21,038 nucleotides of DNA, taken from the NCBI GenBank assembly GCA_002441045.1, contig DJWQ01000148.1, positions 1 through 21,038 of the forward strand, in the 5' to 3' direction. Below the pieces are notes generated by a model. That model ran no database searches. It was not told the DNA's origin and was given only the letters and a program-made list of their open reading frames with translations. This document shows, one piece after another, positions 16,918 to 21,038 of the stretch (within the stretch, counting starts at the first letter, position 1; the number at the start of each line of letters is the position of its first letter). Made by a program: the position numbers and the translations under genes. This DNA is from Firmicutes bacterium UBA6226 (GTDB taxonomy: Bacteria; Bacillota_A; Clostridia; Peptostreptococcales; Acidaminobacteraceae).

Positions 16918-17421
16918 TTATTCCATGCGATCTTCTTCTTTTTTAGAAGCTTCTTTTTCACCATCGAATTTAAATGTTTTCTCGAAGTTTACATTTTTGC
17001 CCTCTGCATCAAGGATACTGATGCTATAGCCAAAGATGTAAGGCAAAATAAGTAGGAAAAGCGAGAATGGTAATGTGAATAATATAATGATCGCTGCGAT
17101 TGTAAGTGGTAAATCAAGAACTTTTTTGTTCTTATTACCAATTATGAAGTTTGTTTTGTGCATTTTACCAAAGAACTTTCTGACGTCATCGAAGAAATCA
17201 CCTTGATTATTTCTTCTTGTTTGATGCGGATTAGGTCTTTGTGGTCTCTGAGGTCTTTGGTGTCTTGTGTTTCTAGATTGTTCTGTTTTATTAGATGCTT
17301 CTAAATAAATTAGTGCCTCTACCATATCGCCATCGTGCATTTCAAGAGCTTCTTTTGCTTCTTTATAGCTTATATTTGCGCGCTCCATGAGCATATCAAT
17401 TTTTTCTAAACTTACTGACAT
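16918..17421 (-). CDS. UBA-like plus DUF4342 membrane protein (paralogue A)
   Basis: 167 residues, function unknown. The N-terminal ~42 residues form a UBA-like three-helix module resembling those of EF-Ts and the nascent-chain complex (SYKEAKEALEMHDGDMVEAL). A basic low-complexity linker with an RPQ repeat (about 56-65) follows, then an amphipathic stretch and a DUF4342-type segment with a long hydrophobic stretch (about 103-130), ending in a charged tail. The ATG at 17421 has AAGGAGG upstream; the longer reading to 17463 would cover the predicted promoter. It is paralogous to the next gene upstream: over the first 41 residues about half are identical and the layout is the same. It carries its own promoter with a shared operator-like box. 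A stress or envelope role is only an inference from context. Confidence 0.82.
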   Translation of the reverse strand: MSVSLEKIDMLMERANISYKEAKEALEMHDGDMVEALIYLEASNKTEQSRNTRHQRPQRPQRPNPHQTRRNNQGDFFDDVRKFFGKMHKTNFIIGNKNKKVLDLPLTIAAIIILFTLPFSLFLLILPYIFGYSISILDAEGKNVNFEKTFKFDGEKEASKKEEDRME

Positions 17422-17453
17422 ATTGAATTCCTCCTTACTGATCTTATACACAT

Positions 17454-17459
17454 AGTGTA
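17454..17459 (-). promoter_or_regulatory. Probable -10 of DUF4342 gene A
   Basis: Minus-strand TACACT, 32 bases before the ATG. It is assigned because the shared box upstream lies exactly 20 bases away, as in the paralogue. No consensus -35 is present, which suits an activator-dependent promoter. Confidence 0.45.
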
Positions 17460-17479
17460 ACATGTGATTATTAATCCAA

Positions 17480-17494
17480 AACCAACAGTTGGTT
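17480..17494. promoter_or_regulatory. Inverted-repeat operator upstream of DUF4342 gene A
   Basis: Perfect inverted repeat AACCAAC-A-GTTGGTT. With flanks it matches the region before the paralogous gene (minus-strand consensus TAACC, three bases, TGTTGGTTT, then GNATTAAT). Placed at the -35 region. Confidence 0.6.
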
Positions 17495-17512
17495 AAAATT
17501 TGGATAGAAACA

Positions 17513-17983
17513 TTATTCTTCTGATTTTGGGGTGTGTTCTTTAACCCAATCTACGACGTCTGTTGTCTTGCCACTTTGTCTTACGATTTCCATTTTGATA
17601 CCAAAGAGAAGCGGAGCGAGTAGTACAAAGATCGATACTGGCAAAGTCCAAAGTCCAACGAGCAAAACTACCAAGGCCGGTAATTGTAGATAAACGTGAT
17701 CTTCTTTCTTCCACTGAACTTTGATGACCATTAGTTTATTGGCAACTTTCATTATTTGTTTGCCCAACCATTTAAGTTGTAACATCACTGTATCCTTCTT
17801 TTCTTCAAATGCTTTTTCTCTTGTTGCCTTTGATTCTTCTTCTCGGTTGGTTTTTGTTTGTTCGATTCTAACGATTGCTTCTACGACGTCACCATTTGTA
17901 GCTTCCAAAGTTTCTTTTGCTACTTTATAACTAACACCTGTGCGCCCTATGATCGTGTCAATATTTTCGAGTGTAACTGACAT
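17513..17983 (-). CDS. UBA-like plus DUF4342 membrane protein (paralogue B)
   Basis: 156 residues, function unknown. It has the same plan as its neighbour: UBA-like module (1-42; SYKVAKETLEATNGDVVEAI), a charged helical linker (43-66, rich in Glu, Lys and Arg) in place of the RPQ repeat, an amphipathic basic region, and a DUF4342-type hydrophobic segment (about 99-128) whose layout parallels paralogue A. The ATG at 17983 follows AAGGAGG. No terminator separates it from paralogue A 91 bases downstream, so they may also be co-transcribed. The differing linkers suggest divergence in a part that tolerates change. Confidence 0.82.
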   Translation of the reverse strand: MSVTLENIDTIIGRTGVSYKVAKETLEATNGDVVEAIVRIEQTKTNREEESKATREKAFEEKKDTVMLQLKWLGKQIMKVANKLMVIKVQWKKEDHVYLQLPALVVLLVGLWTLPVSIFVLLAPLLFGIKMEIVRQSGKTTDVVDWVKEHTPKSEE

Positions 17984-18026
17984 ATTATTTTCCTCCTTAA
18001 AATGTGTTTCGGTTGGATTTGATTTC

Positions 18027-18032
18027 ATTATA
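18027..18032 (-). promoter_or_regulatory. -10 element of DUF4342 gene B
   Basis: Perfect minus-strand TATAAT with no consensus -35; the shared box lies 20 bases upstream in that position. Confidence 0.6.
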
Positions 18033-18052
18033 GGATTAAGACATTAATACGA

Positions 18053-18068
18053 AACCAACATAAGGTTA
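18053..18068. promoter_or_regulatory. Operator-like box upstream of DUF4342 gene B
   Basis: AACCAACATAAGGTTA, a degenerate copy of the inverted repeat at 17480-17494. The downstream flank GNATTAAT (minus strand) and the 20-base distance to the -10 are also conserved. Confidence 0.6.
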
Positions 18069-18156
18069 GAAAACAGATAGAAATCCTTTAGTAACTAGAT
18101 AAAATCATTTGTTAAGAAACCGTAAGCGACATTAATGAATGTTAATAGTTTATCTA

Positions 18157-18185
18157 TTGACTGAATAGTTCTCAAATGATAATAT
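18157..18185 (+). promoter_or_regulatory. Sigma-A promoter of the candidate small RNA
   Basis: TTGACT (18157-18162), 17 bases, TAATAT (18180-18185): 5 of 6 and 4 of 6 matches at optimal spacing. Predicted start near 18192. No gene with a good ribosome site follows before the terminator at 18272. Confidence 0.6.
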
Positions 18186-18191
18186 CATTTA

Positions 18192-18297
18192 CGTTGACAG
18201 GTTATATGATTGAATTGCATAAGCGTTTACATTTATCCCCCTTTTTTAAATAAATGTAAATGGTCAATTCCGGCGCATTGGATGCGTCTTTTTTTTT
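18192..18297 (+). ncRNA. Candidate ~105-nt small RNA (or attenuated leader)
   Basis: Bounded by the promoter at 18157-18185 and the terminator at 18272-18297. It can fold into a long hairpin: outer stem GAATTG (18212-18217) with CAATTC (18265-18270), a short internal loop, then 11 perfect A-T-rich pairs (18226-18236 with 18250-18260), extended by one C-G and one G-U. The 13-base loop CCCCCTTTTTTAA is complementary to G-rich ribosome sites, resembling the C-rich loops of several Gram-positive small RNAs. The MFS gene downstream has its own promoter after the terminator, which favours a separate RNA over a leader. I do not recognise a known family. Confidence 0.5.
18272..18297 (+). terminator. 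Intrinsic terminator of the candidate small RNA
   Basis: GGCGCAT and ATGCGTC (7 pairs, one G-U) around a TGG loop, followed by nine T. It sits 86 bases before the MFS start and does not follow any open reading frame. Confidence 0.82.
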
Positions 18298-18324
18298 ACC
18301 TGCTAATGGTAAAAAATGGCAGGT
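18298..18324. repeat. Inverted repeat at the MFS promoter
   Basis: ACCTGC (18298-18303) and GCAGGT (18319-18324), perfect 6-base arms, 15 bases apart; the right arm touches the -35 of the MFS promoter. Possible operator; short enough to occur by chance. Confidence 0.3.
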
Positions 18325-18352
18325 TGACTTATCACAATAAAAGCAATAAACT
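18324..18352 (+). promoter_or_regulatory. Promoter of the MFS transporter gene
   Basis: TTGACT (18324-18329), 17 bases, TAAACT (18347-18352). Lies between the upstream terminator and the AAAGGAGGAC ribosome site. A second -10-like TAAAAT is at 18352-18357 but its spacing is too long. Confidence 0.5.
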
Positions 18353-18382
18353 AAAATAGATTCAAGTTTAAAGGAGGACGAC

Positions 18383-19546
18383 ATGCAAAAAAATAGAAAA
18401 TTGATATTTGGCAGCTATTATGGTTTCATGGTAATGGGTATGATCGTCATTTCATTTGGATCAACGATGCCTTACATAAGAGAAAACTTTAATTTTAATT
18501 ATGAATTAGGGGGATTAATTCTCGCGATATTCTCATTCAGTTATCTGATCAACGGCTTTTTAAGTGGCCTACTGATCGATAAAATGGGACATAAACGCGT
18601 TCTTTTGATGGGAAATATAGGTTATGTCCTCGGTCTTGTACTGATTGCTCTATCAATGAACCAAACGTTCTTTTTTATCTCAGTTGCTGTTTTGGGAATT
18701 GGCTGGGGCTTTTATAATACGACAGGCAATGTTATTATGAACGACGCTACAAAAGGTGATGGGAAAGCAATGTTGCTTTTACACATGTCTTTTGGTGTTG
18801 GCGCATTTATATCGCCACTAATATTTGGTTTTTTAATGAAACTAAGTCTAACTTGGAGAAGTTTCTACTTATTATTGGCAGTTTTTTCTGCATTATCCTT
18901 TGCGGTTAACTTAAGGCTGGAATTACCTGAGTTAGTTGACGAAGAAGTGAAAAAATCCAAGCTTAATCAACTAGAATTGAAAAAGATTGGATTATTTATG
19001 GCGATTTTGTTCTTTTATGTAGGGGTTGAAAACGGTTTTAGTGGATGGATGACCAGCTATATTAAAGAAACGACTTCAATTGCAGACGCTTCCGCTCAAA
19101 GTTTACTCTCAGTACTTTGGTTAACTATGATATTAGGGAGATTGGGTATCGGTTTACTCGGTTCAAAAGTAAGCAAAGTTTTTATGATATTTACATCAAG
19201 TGTTGTGCTAATCGTTGGTATGCTTTTGTTTATCGTTTCAAATACATGGCTGCCGATTTTGATCTCTGTGATTATTATAGGTACTGCGATGTCTGGTATC
19301 TATCCGCTGACGCTAGCGGATGCTAATCCTTATATCAAGGGATCTGGCCTAGCAACTGCACTTGTGATTTCAGGTGGAGGGATGGGAGCATCTAGTATTC
19401 CATATCTAAGTGGTAAATTTGCAGATAAATGGGGAACTGAAGCGATTATTACAACCCTTACAATTTCTACTGCCATTTTGATTCTCTGTACCTTTGTAAA
19501 CTGGAAAATCAACCAAGAGAAAGTAAATCATGAAACTAATGATTAA
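18383..19546 (+). CDS. Major facilitator superfamily transporter
   Basis: 387 residues with about 12 hydrophobic segments and a short charged central loop (about 190-205, EEVKKSKLNQLELKK). The loop 2-3 motif A, GLLIDKMGHKR (62-72), is intact; it is the MFS gating signature. The sequence GWGFYNTTGNVIMND after the fourth segment is typical of the FucP/YfkF-like branch that includes sugar and drug carriers, so the substrate is open. Very good ribosome site AAAGGAGGACGAC before ATG 18383. The last 11 bases overlap the end of the convergent HD gene, with no terminator between. Confidence 0.88.
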   Translation: MQKNRKLIFGSYYGFMVMGMIVISFGSTMPYIRENFNFNYELGGLILAIFSFSYLINGFLSGLLIDKMGHKRVLLMGNIGYVLGLVLIALSMNQTFFFISVAVLGIGWGFYNTTGNVIMNDATKGDGKAMLLLHMSFGVGAFISPLIFGFLMKLSLTWRSFYLLLAVFSALSFAVNLRLELPELVDEEVKKSKLNQLELKKIGLFMAILFFYVGVENGFSGWMTSYIKETTSIADASAQSLLSVLWLTMILGRLGIGLLGSKVSKVFMIFTSSVVLIVGMLLFIVSNTWLPILISVIIIGTAMSGIYPLTLADANPYIKGSGLATALVISGGGMGASSIPYLSGKFADKWGTEAIITTLTISTAILILCTFVNWKINQEKVNHETND

Positions 19547-20072
19547 AGACCAAACGAACCTGTTTTTCAAGTTCAGAATAAAGTGGGTGGTCTGCTATTG
19601 GAGAAAGCAAATTAAGGATTTCATAGTAATACCATTTTTGATCTTCATAACCAGCATTAAAGCGATTCCATAATTGATCGCCTAATGTGTTGAGATTTCT
19701 ATAAATGCTTTTAATATTTGTCAGCTTATCGACACATACGATGAAAAGAACATCTATAGGTGCTGTTCTTAATCTTGAAAGGTAATTCAGCTTTCTATTC
19801 TTCCATGTTTCGCTCTTATCACATTCTGAACAGTAGTCCACATAAAGTCTGACAATTGGTCCAAAAGCTAGCTCTATTTCATCTAGAGTTAATGGTGTAT
19901 CTTCTACAGTATCATGTAGTATACCTGAAACGATGACTTCATCTGAAAGATTATTTTTTGCCAAAATCATACCGACTTCTATAGGATGGGCAACATAAAT
20001 GTCTTGATCAAGTTTTCTAATTTGGCCTTCATGTGCTTTTATGGCTGTGTGGATCGCTTTATAGATATGCAT
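19536..20072 (-). CDS. Small HD-domain alarmone hydrolase, Mesh1/SpoT-hydrolase-like
   Basis: 178 residues, an HD_4-type metal-dependent phosphohydrolase equal to the hydrolase half of RelA/SpoT alone. Motifs: HEGQIRK (14-20), AHP (28-30), the diagnostic HDTVEDT (53-59; H53, D54, E57, D58), WKNRKLNYLSRL (90-101) and VDKLTN (114-119). No synthetase or TGS domain follows, so it would degrade (p)ppGpp or a related nucleotide but not make it. AAGGAGC precedes the start. Divergent from acpS. The exact substrate (ppGpp, NADPH or other) cannot be read from the sequence. Confidence 0.8.
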   Translation of the reverse strand: MHIYKAIHTAIKAHEGQIRKLDQDIYVAHPIEVGMILAKNNLSDEVIVSGILHDTVEDTPLTLDEIELAFGPIVRLYVDYCSECDKSETWKNRKLNYLSRLRTAPIDVLFIVCVDKLTNIKSIYRNLNTLGDQLWNRFNAGYEDQKWYYYEILNLLSPIADHPLYSELEKQVRLVFNH

Positions 20073-20161
20073 AGTCGCTCCTTATGTTTTGATTTTATTT
20101 TAACATAAGCATGGCACATAAAATATATATGAATTTTAAAAATGTTATTTAGGAGTTATAT

Positions 20162-20533
20162 ATGATTGGTGTAGATATGGTTGAAATAAATAGAATAAAA
20201 AAATCACTTGAGAAAAATGAGCGTTTTTTAGAGCGAAACTTTACCGATGCAGAACGTGTATTGTTCGCAGAGAAAAGCAATTCGCTTCAGACGATAGCAG
20301 CTAATTTTGCTGGAAAAGAAGCAGTTTCTAAAGTTTTTGGTACTGGCATTCGTGGTTTTAATTTAAATGACATTAGTATTGAACGTAATGCATTAGGTAA
20401 ACCAATCGTCGTACTTTATAATGGTGCGCTTGAAAAAGCAAAGCAGATGAAAATTCAAAGCGTCGAATTATCTCTTTCACATACGTCTGAACACGCGATA
20501 GCATTTGCAATGGCAATCTTTGAAACAACATAA
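20162..20533 (+). CDS. acpS: Holo-[acyl-carrier-protein] synthase
   Basis: 123 residues, normal for AcpS. It transfers 4'-phosphopantetheine from CoA to the acyl carrier protein, releasing pAp, the substrate of the CysQ-type enzyme in this window. Metal-binding residues are present: D5 in GVDMVEI and E53 in FAGKEAVSKVFGTG, with the C-terminal SLSHTSEHAIAFA. Ribosome site AGGAGT, spacing suitable for ATG 20162. alr follows after 73 bases; acpS-alr neighbourhood is common in Bacillota, though the nnr gene often found between them is missing. Confidence 0.95.
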   Translation: MIGVDMVEINRIKKSLEKNERFLERNFTDAERVLFAEKSNSLQTIAANFAGKEAVSKVFGTGIRGFNLNDISIERNALGKPIVVLYNGALEKAKQMKIQSVELSLSHTSEHAIAFAMAIFETT

Positions 20534-20606
20534 AAAAGTGTGGTAATCAAATGTAAAAAGCGTTAAAATGGATGGGGTACGAAATTTATATGAGTGAGGT
20601 TTGAAC

Positions 20607-21038
20607 ATGAATCAATCGACACGACCTGTTTGGGCGGAAATAAATTTGGATCATCTAGCACATAACATTTCTGAAGTAAGAAGAGTGACAAAAAAAGAAT
20701 CACTTGTTACTGCTGTGATTAAAGCAGATGGTTACGGTCATGGTGCGATTCAAATTGGTCAAACTTTACTAAACAATGGTGCTGACAGATTTGCAGTAGC
20801 AACTTTATCTGAGGCATTACAGCTGAGAAGCTCTTTTCCAAGTGTGGAAATAATGGTATTGGGTTATACACCAGATGAACTGATCCACGATGCAATCTCA
20901 GCTAGAATCATTCAGACTGTGTACTCTTTGGAACAAGCCATTTATTTTAATAGAATTGCTGCAAGTATGACTGCAACACTAAAAGTTCATGTTAAAATAG
21001 ATACGGGAATGCGACGCATTGGATTTGAATGTAATGAA
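20607..21038 (+). CDS. alr: Alanine racemase (5' part, cut by window end)
   Basis: The first 144 codons are in the window with no stop; the rest lies outside. It is a PLP enzyme making D-alanine for peptidoglycan. The N-terminus RPVWAEINLDHLAHNI and the PLP-lysine motif AVIKADGYGHG (K39) are diagnostic. Downstream, HVKIDTGMRRIGF is the conserved strand of the barrel. The ATG at 20607 follows GAGTGAGG. Full-length members have about 370-390 residues, so roughly 40% is visible. Confidence 0.96.
   Translation, partial: MNQSTRPVWAEINLDHLAHNISEVRRVTKKESLVTAVIKADGYGHGAIQIGQTLLNNGADRFAVATLSEALQLRSSFPSVEIMVLGYTPDELIHDAISARIIQTVYSLEQAIYFNRIAASMTATLKVHVKIDTGMRRIGFECNE

Noticed and set aside
17480..17500. 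The perfect inverted repeat as a terminator of DUF4342 gene B
   Set aside because: A one-base centre cannot form a tight hairpin loop, and no T-run follows on the minus strand; it suits an operator.
18194..18222. TTGACA at 18194-18199 as a second promoter
   Set aside because: The positions 16-19 bases downstream hold GCATAAGC, with no acceptable -10.
18206..18253. A 15-codon open frame (MIELHKRLHLSPFFK) inside the candidate small RNA, like an attenuation leader peptide
   Set aside because: Only a weak AGG upstream, and no alternative pairing was found that would disrupt the terminator stem at 18272-18288; kept as a minor alternative, not annotated as a gene.
18202..18384. Minus-strand 60-codon frame across the non-coding region
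   Set aside because: It crosses both hairpins antisense and has no ribosome site; the region is better explained by promoter, small RNA and terminator.
19117..19512. Alternative frames inside the MFS gene
   Set aside because: Overlap the clear transporter frame; low-complexity out-of-frame translation.
1..21038. CRISPR, insertion sequence, prophage, tRNA or rRNA
   Set aside because: No spaced direct repeats, transposase, integrase, phage structural genes or tRNA-like clover leaves were seen by eye; all long frames belong to chromosomal families.

Overview
The window is an AT-rich stretch of a low-G+C Gram-positive (Bacillota) chromosome. The evidence is AddAB instead of RecBCD, a perfect CIRCE/HrcA operator, AGGAGG-type ribosome binding sites on nearly every gene, an AcuB-like CBS-ACT protein, a TIGR01906/DUF1461 membrane protein, two DUF4342 proteins, and intrinsic terminators of the hairpin plus T-run type. 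A clostridial relative is my best guess; the genus cannot be fixed from the sequence. There are no rRNA or tRNA genes, insertion sequences, phage genes or CRISPR arrays, so this is core chromosome with a few lineage-specific patches.

Layout. (1) htpG (minus) faces a CBS-ACT gene (plus) across an intergenic region with a perfect CIRCE and at least two htpG promoters. (2) A membrane diguanylate cyclase follows, bracketed by terminators. (3) A TIGR01906 membrane protein (minus) diverges from a long plus-strand cluster, addB-addA-cysQ-yjjG-hutD/ves. This cluster runs from a good sigma-A promoter at 5028-5056 to a two-way terminator at 14270-14319, and its first four genes overlap or nearly touch. 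(4) On the minus strand, an ArlR/OmpR-class response regulator overlaps its histidine kinase; upstream of them lie two paralogous UBA-like plus DUF4342 membrane proteins. (5) A roughly 400-base non-coding region follows, then an MFS transporter (plus) that overlaps tail to tail with a small HD-type alarmone hydrolase (minus). (6) acpS and the start of alr, cut by the window edge, close the window.

How the parts work together. AddAB resects double-strand breaks and the downstream genes look like nucleotide-pool and metabolite housekeeping: a pAp-type phosphatase, a YjjG-type nucleotidase and a HutD/Ves cupin. The HK/RR pair and the two DUF4342 proteins look like an envelope-stress module. Both DUF4342 genes carry the same operator-like box exactly 20 bases upstream of the -10, which suggests one shared regulator.

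The best candidates for something undescribed are: a probable ~105-nt small RNA (about 18192-18297) with its own promoter and terminator and a C5U6 hairpin loop that can form 12 contiguous pairs with the cysQ ribosome binding site in this same window; the shared box of the DUF4342 paralogues; the long basic N-terminal extension of the histidine kinase; and the placement of CIRCE upstream of htpG.
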